DNA of 64,000 bases from Verrucomicrobiota bacterium (GTDB taxonomy: Bacteria; Verrucomicrobiota; Verrucomicrobiia; Chthoniobacterales; UBA10450), in contig QHNH01000008.1 of assembly GCA_003218375.1 (NCBI GenBank), positions 124,001 through 188,000 of the forward strand, in the 5' to 3' direction. Under the pieces are notes generated by a model. The model did not search any database. It was not told the DNA's origin and saw only the letters and a list, made by a program, of their open reading frames with translations. Below are positions 8,739-16,625 of the stretch, one piece after another (position 1 is the first letter of the stretch; each line of letters begins with the position of its first letter). Made by a program: the position numbers and the translations under genes.

Positions 8739-9460
8739 ATTCGAGCGGTTCGAAGAAATGTTTCAGCGGCCTCAATGTCCGTCGGACGATCGACGTCGAC
8801 CGATCGGGAAATCGGAATGCCGGCGAGGGGGTAGCCGCGATCGAGCAGGCGAGCCACGAACTTTCGCAGCGCGTCGATTCCATCCCGGCGCGCCGCCTCC
8901 GCTTCGCGAAGAACGTCCGGACGCACGGCATACACGCCCGCAGTCGCGTATTCGCCTTCGCCGAACGCGGCGATCCGCGATTCTCCAGCCGCCAACCGAA
9001 GCAGAAGAGGTTTCTCATCATTACCTGGGGAGGTGAGCGCCAGAGTCATTGCGACTTGCTGGGCGCGGGCGCGTTCCATGAAATTGGCGTACGCTTTTGG
9101 GCCCGCCACCGTATCGACAGTAGACAGCAAGAACGGCCCTTGGTTTCCATCGGCGGCGAGCGCTTCCACCAGCCGAAGAAAACTGTGCATTGAAGTCGGC
9201 GTCGTCTCGACGATCCAGCGCAATGTAAAAGGCCATCGCCTGGCGGTGACATGATCGCGCACGGAGGCGGAATCTTCATTGATGATCACGGTCACTTCCG
9301 AGGCATTCGCTTCCGCCATGGAATTCAGGACGCGCTCGATCAGGGTCTCGCCGCCGACGCGCACGAGTGGTTTCAAGTCGCCCGAGATTGCACGCAAGCG
9401 CTCGCCGCGTCCTGCGGCCAGCACTCCTGCTCGAAGAGAAAATGCGCCGGATGTCTTCAT
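8735..9460 (-). CDS. NTP transferase (sugar/alcohol-phosphate nucleotidyltransferase)
   Basis: 241-residue GT-A fold nucleotidyltransferase. The N-terminal loop GVLAAGRGERLRAISGDLKPL contains the nucleotide-binding G-x-G-x-R-L and the catalytic Lys in KPL. STVDT near the middle is the metal-binding Asp region, and DVDRPTDIEAAE near the C-terminus supplies another metal ligand. It would activate a phosphorylated polyol or alcohol as an NDP derivative. It is followed, with four-base overlaps, by the ATP-grasp gene, and preceded by HAD and CDP-alcohol phosphotransferase genes. It may therefore make the CDP-alcohol used by that transferase. It is distinct from the inositol-type cytidylyltransferase at 13.5-14.3 kb. 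Confidence 0.72.
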   Translation of the reverse strand: MKTSGAFSLRAGVLAAGRGERLRAISGDLKPLVRVGGETLIERVLNSMAEANASEVTVIINEDSASVRDHVTARRWPFTLRWIVETTPTSMHSFLRLVEALAADGNQGPFLLSTVDTVAGPKAYANFMERARAQQVAMTLALTSPGNDEKPLLLRLAAGESRIAAFGEGEYATAGVYAVRPDVLREAEAARRDGIDALRKFVARLLDRGYPLAGIPISRSVDVDRPTDIEAAETFLRTARI

Positions 9461-10158
9461 GCCAAAGCCATCGAAGCATTCGCCAACGCCGCGGGAAGAT
9501 CAGCCAGCCGGCGCAGATGAAGATCGACAAGGGAAGGATCGGGGCACTCACGCGGCCTGGCGCCTTCGACCCATGCTGTTTTCATCCCGACCTTTTTCGC
9601 AGCCACGACATCACGCTCAAACGAGTCGCCCACCATCAGGATCGTCCCGGGATCGCATCCCAGCTTTTCCGCGGCGTAGCGAAAGATCGCGGGATCCGGT
9701 TTGCAAAATCCCACCCGCCGCGAGTCCACGATGACCGAGAGAAAAGGCGCAAAACCAAAATCCGCGCAGAGCGTTTCGACGTTGCCGCAGCCATTGGAGA
9801 CCACGCCCAACTCAAAACCGCGTTCGGCAAGAGTCGCCAGTAACTGCGCATTCTCCGCCGTCGTCGCGCGCATCGGCGTGACAAATCCTTCCACCAAATG
9901 TCGCTGGAGCTCCTGGTCCTGCAATCCGAGATGCGCGAGCTGCCATTTCACGTAGAGCTCCGTCATCTGCGAGAGATTGGACGATCCGATTGTTTCGTCC
10001 ACGACGGCCTTTCGCTCGGCGGCGTCGAAGGCCTCTCGAAGCGATTCGCGCGGAAGTTCCACCCCGAAACTTCGGTAAAGCGCGACGAAGCGATCCTGCC
10101 AATGCAGACCGTCGCCATCGAGGGTGCCGCCCATGTCGAAAAGGATCGTGCGAAGCAT
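9457..10158 (-). CDS. HAD superfamily hydrolase
   Basis: 233-residue HAD phosphatase with an alpha-helical cap. The nucleophile motif is ILFDMGGTLDG near residue 6; the second Asp of D-x-D is replaced by Gly (FDMGGT), as in several HAD subgroups. GVVSNGCG is motif II, and MVGDSFERDVVAAKKVGMKTAW is motif IV with the metal-binding Asp. The family dephosphorylates small phospho-metabolites. Four-base overlap with the NTP transferase places it in the same operon. A role in removing phosphate from a polyol phosphate or a phosphatidyl-alcohol phosphate is plausible from the neighbours. The missing acid-base Asp makes phosphatase activity uncertain. Confidence 0.72.
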   Translation of the reverse strand: MLRTILFDMGGTLDGDGLHWQDRFVALYRSFGVELPRESLREAFDAAERKAVVDETIGSSNLSQMTELYVKWQLAHLGLQDQELQRHLVEGFVTPMRATTAENAQLLATLAERGFELGVVSNGCGNVETLCADFGFAPFLSVIVDSRRVGFCKPDPAIFRYAAEKLGCDPGTILMVGDSFERDVVAAKKVGMKTAWVEGARPRECPDPSLVDLHLRRLADLPAALANASMALA

Positions 10159-10176
10159 TGGCGGAAGTTTAGTCGA

Positions 10177-11043
10177 TTAGAGGCTGGCGAGAAACCTGCG
10201 ATCCGCGTGGCGTTGCCAAAGCCAGAGGATGACGAAAGCCAAATTCATCGCCACCAGAACGAAAGCGAAAAAGAGATCGATTCGGTGCAGACAGACCAGG
10301 ACGCCGATGGCAAAGAACCGGGTGTTGTCACCGAGGAAATTCCAGCCGCGAATTAGCGGATAAAAGATTTCGCGATAACGAGAGCGGTCTTCTTCGCGGA
10401 CCTGACTCGCCACGGCCCGCGCCGCCAGGGCCGCTTCGACTTTGTCATGCAGTCCGACGAACCAGCGCTGCACCCCGAGATAGGCGCGAAACAGCCAGCC
10501 GATCACGGGCGGGATATTTGCCGGAGCGATGCCTGGCGCCAATCCTTTCGTCACAACAATGATGTAGGCGTCGCGATGATACACGTACATCTGGGCGTGA
10601 ACGGCGGTTGCGACCCCGGCGAACACCATCCAGAAAAGAATCGACGCGCTCCAGCCGCGGTGAAGGAGACTCGCGCCGATCGCCAGAAAAATGGCGGCAT
10701 GAGTGAAGTATCCACCCGCGGCGTCGAGGGCTCGGCCAAGATCCGTCACCCGGCCCGTCATTCGTGCGAGCTGCCCATCCGCCGAGTCGATGATCCCGTG
10801 CAGAATGAGAAGGGCAAAGGCAAGCAGGCCCAGGCGTTCGTCATAGAGCAACGCGCCCCCGGCAATCCCAATCAACGCGCCAATGATTGTAACTCCAATC
10901 GGACCCATACCGATGGAGCGAGCGCCGCGCGCGATGAGCGACCCGGCCGGGCGGAAAAAATAAACGTCCGTTAGTTCCTCGATCTCGACCGCTTTAAAAG
11001 CGAGGCCTTGGGCGAAAACTGGCTCATCGTTGCGGGGCGTCAC
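10177..11043 (-). CDS. CDP-alcohol phosphotransferase with altered fourth Asp
   Basis: Integral membrane protein of about 288 residues with roughly six hydrophobic segments. The family signature D-x2-D-G-x2-A-R-x8-G-x3-D-x3-D is present as IIDSADGQLAR...LGRALDAAGG. The first three Asp residues and both Gly residues are kept, but the fourth Asp, the proposed catalytic base, is Gly. Family members move a phospho-alcohol from a CDP-activated donor to a second alcohol in the membrane. The GTG at 11043 is my choice; longer ATG starts at 11127 or 11184 would overlap the divergent GNAT gene. It heads the six-gene minus-strand run. Either it has a modified mechanism or it is a non-catalytic partner of the second family member at 12.3 kb. 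Confidence 0.75.
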   Translation of the reverse strand: MTPRNDEPVFAQGLAFKAVEIEELTDVYFFRPAGSLIARGARSIGMGPIGVTIIGALIGIAGGALLYDERLGLLAFALLILHGIIDSADGQLARMTGRVTDLGRALDAAGGYFTHAAIFLAIGASLLHRGWSASILFWMVFAGVATAVHAQMYVYHRDAYIIVVTKGLAPGIAPANIPPVIGWLFRAYLGVQRWFVGLHDKVEAALAARAVASQVREEDRSRYREIFYPLIRGWNFLGDNTRFFAIGVLVCLHRIDLFFAFVLVAMNLAFVILWLWQRHADRRFLASL

Positions 11044-11125
11044 AAGGCCGTTGCTACTACTCGGTTTCGCGAGCGCTGCAAGCTTGACGCTGGCGGCGTA
11101 GCCTCGCCTGAGACAAGATTGTCTC

Positions 11126-12271
11126 ATGCCGCAAATCGAAATTAGCCGGGTCGCTTCTCGATCGGACCGCGACGCTTTCATCAAGTTCCCTTGGCGTATT
11201 TATGCGAACGATCCGGCCTGGGTCCCGCCGCTCCTGCTCGAGCGAAAAGAATTTCTTGATCAGGAGAAGCATCCTTTTTTCGAGCATGGGAAAGCTGAGC
11301 TTTTCCTGGCTCGCCGAGGCGGCGAAATCGTGGGGCGCATCCTGGCGAGCGACGATCCGAACTACAACGCCCTGCATCAATCCAATGTCGGCTGTTTCGG
11401 GATGTTCGAATCGATCGACGATCCAGAAGTGGCGACCGCGCTCTTTGACGCGGCGGCCGGATGGCTGCGCGGGCTCGGCCGGGACGAGATCGTGGGACCG
11501 ATCGATTATTCGACGAATTACGTCTGCGGCCTGCTCATCGACGGGTTCGAATTCCCGCCGATGCTCCTTACCTCGCATAACCCTCCGTATTACAGCGGGC
11601 TGATCGAGCGCTGGGGCTTCGAGAAAACGATGGACCTATACGCGTGGTGGTTTGCGAATCCGGCGGAGGCTGCCGAGCGTTTGCGACGTCTCGCCGGCGC
11701 GCTGAAAAAACGGCGCGCCGACGTGACCTTTCGTCCGGCCAATCTGCGCCGCATCGCCGAGGAAGGCCGGAGAATCCGCGACATTTATAATCAGGCGTGG
11801 CGGAATAACTGGGGTTTCGTGGCCTTCACGGAAAAGGAGTTCGACTACATGACCAAGGAGTTGAAGCCGCTCGTCGTCTCGGAGCTGATCTGGCTCGCCG
11901 AGATCGAGGGCGAACCGGTCGGCTTCATTCTTTGCGTGCCGGACATCAACGCCGCGCTCAAGAAAATCAACGGACGCCTGACGACCTTCGGTTTGCCGAT
12001 TGGACTGGCGAAATTGCTTTATTACAAAAGCCGGCTGAAAACCACCCGGCTTGTCGCGCTCGGCGTGGTTCCGAAGTATCGCCGGCACGGGATTGCCGAG
12101 ATGCTGGTGTTGCGCATCATCGAGGAAGCGATGATTAAACGCGGCTTCATCGGCGAATGCAGCCTGATCCTAGAAAACAATGTCATGATGAATCGCTTCC
12201 TCGAAGCGATCGGCGCCGAGAAATATAAGACCTACCGGATTTACCGCCGTCCTCTGCCGCCGGGAAAATGA
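11126..12271 (+). CDS. GNAT-type acyltransferase resembling bacterial ceramide synthase
   Basis: 381 residues with a duplicated GNAT-like fold. The N-terminal half has WRIYANDPAWVPPLLLER, HPFFEHGKAELFLA, GRILA, GPIDYSTNY and LTSHNPPYYSGL. The C-terminal half has the acyl-CoA loop VALGVVPKYRRHGIAEML near 310-330 and ends with EKYKTYRIYRR. To my knowledge this long GNAT family includes the ceramide synthase (bCerS) of Caulobacter, which N-acylates the long-chain base; this recollection was not checked against a database. With SPT-, KDSR-, FA2H- and DEGS1-like genes around it, N-acylation of sphinganine is the most attractive role. It overlaps the next gene by four bases, so translation is probably coupled. 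Confidence 0.65.
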   Translation: MPQIEISRVASRSDRDAFIKFPWRIYANDPAWVPPLLLERKEFLDQEKHPFFEHGKAELFLARRGGEIVGRILASDDPNYNALHQSNVGCFGMFESIDDPEVATALFDAAAGWLRGLGRDEIVGPIDYSTNYVCGLLIDGFEFPPMLLTSHNPPYYSGLIERWGFEKTMDLYAWWFANPAEAAERLRRLAGALKKRRADVTFRPANLRRIAEEGRRIRDIYNQAWRNNWGFVAFTEKEFDYMTKELKPLVVSELIWLAEIEGEPVGFILCVPDINAALKKINGRLTTFGLPIGLAKLLYYKSRLKTTRLVALGVVPKYRRHGIAEMLVLRIIEEAMIKRGFIGECSLILENNVMMNRFLEAIGAEKYKTYRIYRRPLPPGK

Positions 12272-13476
12272 ATCCGTGCCGAGTCCTCCTCCTCGCCGAT
12301 GAATCCGCGGATTGGATCGTCGCCGGTTTGCGCCAGCTCGATCGCCTCGCCCTCGCGATCGATGAATACGCCGTCGACAATAATGAAACCGCGCCCATCG
12401 TCGTCTGCATTTTCTGGCGGCCCGATCTCGACGAATCGCAACGCTGGATCCCCGGCAACCCGCGCCTGACCAAGGTCGCTTTTACCCAGGACATCGATAC
12501 CCAGCCTTACGATCTCGTTTTGACTACGCGTCTGTTTCCTTATCGAAAGGGCGTCCGCTCGTTATTCTCGGAGGGACGTGCTTCCGCACGTCCCATTTCT
12601 TCTGACGACGCGCTCCCCAAGTCTGGGGACGTGCAGAAGCACGTCCCTCCGAGTGAGAAGGAATCTTGGGAGAACTATCGGCGCGCGGCGGAATCTCTGC
12701 CGCCATCAGCCCAAGGAGCGTGGGAGTACATCACCGCCGGCGAGCAAATCGACCGGATCGAAAAGAAATTTCTCCGGGCCAGCGGCAAGTCGCAGGATGG
12801 TTTCGTTTCCCGCTATCTGAATCGTCCCATTTCCCGCGCCATCACCCGGCTGTTGCTGCGTTTTCCCGCCACGCCTGACGCGTGGACCTGGTTGATCTTT
12901 CCGATTCCCGTTATTGGGTCGCTTGTTCTCAGCCACGGAACTTACTCGTCGTTCGTCTGGGGTCTCGTTCTCTTTCAGATTTTTAGCATTCTCGACGGCT
13001 GCGACGGCGAGATCGCGCGCGCGAAGTTCATGGAAAGCGAACGCGGCCGGAAGCTCGACGATCTCTTCGATGTCCTGAGCAACATCCTGCTTGTCCTTGG
13101 TCTCGGCTTCGGACTGCGGCAGGCGCATCCTCGGTTCGGATGGCTCTATCTGGTGGAGGGAATCGTTGCTGGGGTGCTGGTCGCGATCAATGAATGGTAT
13201 TTGGCCACGCGAAAGCCGGCGCCGGCCGGCGAGGCAACAGCCGATTCGTTAGGTGGCGCGCTCTATCCACGCCATCGCGATTTGGTCGAGCGCTCCGGCC
13301 TGCTTAGGTTCGGAGAGAAATTCGCCTCGCTCCTTATCCAGCTTACAAAGCGCGATGTCGCCGTTCTGTTCTTCGTCTTTCTCGCGGCCATCGGATTGCC
13401 GTCTCTTATTCTTCATCTGCTTTTCGTCGTGACAGCGGCGAGTCTTGGGTTGGCGTTGAAAGCACGTCTTCTGTAG
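12268..13476 (+). CDS. CDP-alcohol phosphotransferase with N-terminal extension
   Basis: 402 residues. The N-terminal ~110 residues form a soluble Rossmann-like domain containing VAGLRQLDRLALAIDEY, perhaps a degenerate nucleotidyltransferase. Residues about 170-400 form the membrane domain with a complete signature, ILDGCDGEIAR...RGRKLDDLFD, so all four Asp residues are kept. It would transfer a phospho-alcohol from a CDP-linked donor; the nearby inositol-1-phosphate cytidylyltransferase suggests CDP-inositol, with ceramide or diacylglycerol as acceptor. A palindromic repeat is inserted in frame between the two domains (codons about 100-129). The last two codons and the TAG stop come from another repeat. 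Start ATG overlaps the GNAT stop. Confidence 0.78.
   Translation: MNPCRVLLLADESADWIVAGLRQLDRLALAIDEYAVDNNETAPIVVCIFWRPDLDESQRWIPGNPRLTKVAFTQDIDTQPYDLVLTTRLFPYRKGVRSLFSEGRASARPISSDDALPKSGDVQKHVPPSEKESWENYRRAAESLPPSAQGAWEYITAGEQIDRIEKKFLRASGKSQDGFVSRYLNRPISRAITRLLLRFPATPDAWTWLIFPIPVIGSLVLSHGTYSSFVWGLVLFQIFSILDGCDGEIARAKFMESERGRKLDDLFDVLSNILLVLGLGFGLRQAHPRFGWLYLVEGIVAGVLVAINEWYLATRKPAPAGEATADSLGGALYPRHRDLVERSGLLRFGEKFASLLIQLTKRDVAVLFFVFLAAIGLPSLILHLLFVVTAASLGLALKARLL
12567..12653. repeat. In-frame palindromic repeat inside a CDS
   Basis: 87 bases (29 codons) with 28-base terminal inverted arms differing at one internal position, 12567-12594 and 12626-12653. Each arm contains its own hairpin, GGACGTGC-TTCC-GCACGTCC on the left. 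The reading frame stays open across it and encodes a Ser/Lys/Pro-rich linker between the two domains of the CDP-alcohol phosphotransferase. Confidence 0.85.
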
Positions 13477-13552
13477 CCGCTTCGCTATGCGAAGCGCGAG
13501 AGCGACGTCGCCAGCACACACGTCGCCCACAGGGCGACGGCTACAGAAGACG
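13465..13552. repeat. Palindromic repeat, TAGCCG family
   Basis: 88-base element with 15-base inverted ends CGTCTTCTGTAGCCG / CGGCTACAGAAGACG. It contains internal hairpins CTTCGCTATGCGAAG and GTCGCCCACAGGGCGAC. It lies between two convergent genes and supplies the TAG stop and the last Leu-Leu of both. It could also form a bidirectional terminator. Related copies lie at 26577 and 29371. Confidence 0.88.
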
Positions 13553-14260
13553 CGTCGCTTCCTGCTCCGCTCGCCCCAGCATTTCTGGCGTGTCGACGTC
13601 CTGCCACCAGGCTTCGCCGATGTCCACGGCGAGCGCATTTCCTTCCTCCGCCATTAAGCGAACGCCGTCCGCCAGGCTGCAATCGCCTTTTCTCAAAACG
13701 CGCCGCAAATACTCGAAGATCGATTCCGGACAAATAAAGATACCGGTATCGATGGCGTCGTAATCATCGAGCTTTTTCCCGATGGCGACGATCCTGTTGC
13801 CCGCGGTGCGGACCTTCATCGCGTCGTCCAGGTCGAAGATCGAAGCGATCTTCCGGTCGATCGCGAGGTTGAGCCGCGTTGGATCGGCCTGGGCGAGGAG
13901 CTGGTCGAGGATCGACCGTTCAAAGAGATGGTCGCCCATCGCGAGAAAGAACGGCGCCCGAACTTTCCCCGCTGCGGCGAGCACCGAGACGCCATTTTGT
14001 TTCTGCCAGTTCTGATTCGGAATCGGGTTGAATTTCATGAGCGCCGGCAGCAGAGGCGCGACCGCGGCGGCCAGCTCGTCGCCGTTCGGGCCGACGACGA
14101 CGTGGATCGTTTCGACGCCGGCTTTGTCGAACGAATCGATTGCGTAGGAAATCAGAGGCCGGCCGACAATCGGGATGAGCGGCTTGGCGATTGTCTCCGC
14201 CGAGCCGCGCAAACGGGAGCCGGTTCCCGCCATGAGAATGACCGCGTCGCTGATCTTCAA
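13541..14260 (-). CDS. CTP:inositol-1-phosphate cytidylyltransferase-like protein
   Basis: 239-residue GT-A nucleotidyltransferase. The N-terminal loop AVILMAGTGSRLRG and AKPLIPIVGRPLI bind nucleotide. QNGVSVLAA, FFLAMGDHLFE (metal-binding Asp), IFDLDDAMKV...IGKKLDDYDAIDTGIFI and WWQDVDTPEM follow the pattern I recall for thermophile IPCT domains that make CDP-inositol from inositol-1-phosphate and CTP. The start overlaps the SDR stop by four bases, so it closes a minus-strand run of ABC ATPase, flippase and SDR. Two CDP-alcohol phosphotransferases lie within 4 kb and an inositol-phosphate synthase is at 28.3 kb. A glucose-1-phosphate nucleotidyltransferase is the alternative. The C-terminal Leu-Leu-stop comes from the adjoining repeat. 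Confidence 0.72.
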   Translation of the reverse strand: MKISDAVILMAGTGSRLRGSAETIAKPLIPIVGRPLISYAIDSFDKAGVETIHVVVGPNGDELAAAVAPLLPALMKFNPIPNQNWQKQNGVSVLAAAGKVRAPFFLAMGDHLFERSILDQLLAQADPTRLNLAIDRKIASIFDLDDAMKVRTAGNRIVAIGKKLDDYDAIDTGIFICPESIFEYLRRVLRKGDCSLADGVRLMAEEGNALAVDIGEAWWQDVDTPEMLGRAEQEATRLL

Positions 14261-15066
14261 TTCGGCAACCGGTAATATTTCTTCAAGCCCCAGATCCGGA
14301 CCCGCTGCGGAAGGAACCGAAGGATGAACGGCGCGATCGCCGCCTGAAATGTGCCGCCGACAGTGACGCGTGGCGGCGGGTTTTTGTCGTCGATCAATTT
14401 CGCGATGCGCCGCGAGACTAGCTCCGGTTTCGGCGCGGCCTGCATATTTTGCTCCACCATGCGCCAGGCGTGCTCGACGAGTTCGGTGTAACGCGGGTCG
14501 CCGCCGTCCGTTCTCGCGACCGCGTTATTGAAACTCGTCGAAATGTCCGCCGGCTGGAGATCGATGACGCAAATGTCCGACCCGGCGAGCTCGAGCTGAA
14601 GCGACAGGACGAAGGAAGCCATGGCAGCTTTGGCGGCGTTATAGGCCCCCATGAACGGCACCGGCAAACGCGAGGCGAGCGACGTGACGTTGATGATCCG
14701 GCCGTTGCCCTGGGCGCGCATCGAAGCCAAAGCGAGACGGCATAATTCGATGTGCGAGAAGAGGACGGTTTGGAATTGGGCGTGGACCGCTTCCGGCGAG
14801 AGATGTTCGGCCGGTCCGAAGTGGCCGCTGCCCGCGTTGTTGATGACCACATCGAAGTGGCCGGCTTCGCGGAGCGCGATCTGAAAATTTTCGCCTAACG
14901 AGACGTTATCGCTCAGGTCGAGCCGGACCGCATGGAGTCGCGGCAATTCCGGGACCCGAGAGGGATCGCGCGACGTTCCCCAAACTTCGTCCCCGCGCCC
15001 AGCCAGCAATTTCGCCGTCGCCAACCCGATGCCAGCGCTCGCGCCGGTGATGAAGACGCGTTTCAT
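14257..15066 (-). CDS. Short-chain dehydrogenase, candidate 3-ketosphinganine reductase
   Basis: 269-residue classical SDR. It has the cofactor loop GASAGIG near residues 8-14, NNAG near 86-89, the catalytic Ser in NVTSLASRLPVPF and the catalytic YNAAKAA near 157-163. The C-terminal stretch after about 230 ends in PFILRFLPQRVRIWGLKKYY, which could associate with the membrane. KDSR, which reduces 3-ketosphinganine to sphinganine, belongs to this broad family. Gene order (flippase upstream, inositol cytidylyltransferase downstream with a four-base overlap) and the nearby SPT make it the best candidate in the window for that step. SDR substrates cannot be read from sequence alone, so the role is inference. 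Confidence 0.68.
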   Translation of the reverse strand: MKRVFITGASAGIGLATAKLLAGRGDEVWGTSRDPSRVPELPRLHAVRLDLSDNVSLGENFQIALREAGHFDVVINNAGSGHFGPAEHLSPEAVHAQFQTVLFSHIELCRLALASMRAQGNGRIINVTSLASRLPVPFMGAYNAAKAAMASFVLSLQLELAGSDICVIDLQPADISTSFNNAVARTDGGDPRYTELVEHAWRMVEQNMQAAPKPELVSRRIAKLIDDKNPPPRVTVGGTFQAAIAPFILRFLPQRVRIWGLKKYYRLPN

Positions 15067-15067
15067 A

Positions 15068-16600
15068 TCAGATCAGAATCCGGGCCCGATGCGTTCGCCG
15101 GTAATGCAGCCACGCTCCCCCGTAAATGACCAGGAACGCAAGGGCACTGATAACCTGGCCGGCCGCGCTGTCGATCATCATCCGGCAAACGATCGCGGGG
15201 ATTCCCGCAATCGTGGCCGCCAGCAGGGGATGGCCGATGTCGCCCCATGGATTTCGCCAGCGGAAGACCATCCGTAACGCGCGATACCGCAAAATTCCCT
15301 GCAACACGTAGGGAAGAAGAATGCCGAACGCGGCCCCAGTCACGCCGAAACGCTGGATCAACCAAAGATTCGCGGTCAGCGCGGCGACGCAGGTAATGAT
15401 CGAGTTCAACAAATTCAGCCGCGGCTTTTGCACCATGATCACGACTTCGGCCAGGCTCACGAAGGCGTTCGTGGCGCAGGCGAGCGCGATGATGCCGAGC
15501 CAGAGTCCACCCTGCGCGAAGGCCGGTCCGTAAAGCGTGAGGATCCAGGAGCCGGCGAGGGACATGACCGCGACGAGCGGGAGGAGAATCCAGAGCATCC
15601 ATTGCGAGACCCGGGAGAAGGCGAGCGCGGCATGTTCCTGATCGCCGTCCACGGTCAGGCCGGCGACCACCGGCGCGAAGATGGGATTGAAGGCCTGATT
15701 GATTTTGCGCAACCCGCCGGCGACTTCGACCGCGGCCGCGTAGATGCCGAGCGTAATAAGCGTCACGCCGGGCGCGCGCCCGACGAAACAACCGAGCATG
15801 ACGACGTCGAGACGAACGATAATGGAGTTGAGCAAGTCATAGGCGCTAATGGGCGCAGCGTAGGTGAGCAACCGCCGGGACTCGGCCGCATAAGAAAAGC
15901 CTGCCGCGTGCGCGCCGGCCCTCCGAAATAACGACGCCGCCAAAGACAGCGCGACGATTCCCGACGCGCCCATTCCCACGATCACCGCGATCTCGGGACC
16001 GAATTTCCTGAGCCCGAGCTGGAGCGCGATAAGAAACGCGACCGTTGTGACGATTGTTTCGGTCATGCCGCGCGAGAAAATGTCGTGCCGCATTACTTTC
16101 ATGCCGCGGGAGACGGCGGTGTTGATGCGGTAGAGCGCGATCACCGGCATGCCGCAGAACATCACCGAGAGCGCGTCCGCCATTTCCGGGTCGAGACCGA
16201 AGCGATGGCCGAGGAGCCGGACGAGCGCGATGGAAAACGCGGCGAGGACGGTGCACTGGGCGACGCCCAAAAAAACCGCCAGCCGAAAGAGCGCCCGGCT
16301 CCGGGCGCGGTCCCCGGAGGTTTCGGCGCGAGCGATGAAGGTGATGACGGTATCGTCGAGACCGAAGATGCCGATCTTGCTCACCAGATCGGTCGTGGCC
16401 CAGGCCACTGAAAAAACACCGAGCGCCGCCGGACCGAGCAGCCGCGTGACCAGGAACGTGAAGATGCCCCGGAAATTCGAGGCGAGCATTGCGATGAAGT
16501 TCGGCCAGGCGCCGCGTTTCAATTCCGGCCCCGGATCGACGGTATGGACCACGCCCCCCGGCGGCGTGATCGGCCGCAACATCGTCTCGGCCGCGGTCAT
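15068..16600 (-). CDS. Lipid/polysaccharide flippase of the MOP superfamily
   Basis: About 510 residues with roughly 14 hydrophobic segments and the MOP (MATE/Wzx/MurJ) pattern: an N-terminal FIAMLASNFRGIFTFLVTRL, a central basic loop with RINTAVSRGMKVMRHD, and a C-terminal half starting near APISAYDLLNSIIVRLD. Such proteins move polyprenyl- or lipid-linked sugars across the cytoplasmic membrane. The ATG at 16600 avoids most of the overlap with the ABC ATPase; a longer TTG start at 16654 exists. It lies directly upstream of the SDR and inositol cytidylyltransferase genes, so it may flip a sphingolipid or inositol-lipid product. That link is inference. Confidence 0.78.
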   Translation of the reverse strand: MTAAETMLRPITPPGGVVHTVDPGPELKRGAWPNFIAMLASNFRGIFTFLVTRLLGPAALGVFSVAWATTDLVSKIGIFGLDDTVITFIARAETSGDRARSRALFRLAVFLGVAQCTVLAAFSIALVRLLGHRFGLDPEMADALSVMFCGMPVIALYRINTAVSRGMKVMRHDIFSRGMTETIVTTVAFLIALQLGLRKFGPEIAVIVGMGASGIVALSLAASLFRRAGAHAAGFSYAAESRRLLTYAAPISAYDLLNSIIVRLDVVMLGCFVGRAPGVTLITLGIYAAAVEVAGGLRKINQAFNPIFAPVVAGLTVDGDQEHAALAFSRVSQWMLWILLPLVAVMSLAGSWILTLYGPAFAQGGLWLGIIALACATNAFVSLAEVVIMVQKPRLNLLNSIITCVAALTANLWLIQRFGVTGAAFGILLPYVLQGILRYRALRMVFRWRNPWGDIGHPLLAATIAGIPAIVCRMMIDSAAGQVISALAFLVIYGGAWLHYRRTHRARILI

Positions 16601-16625
16601 GAAGCGATTGCGCCGGCGGTCCGCT

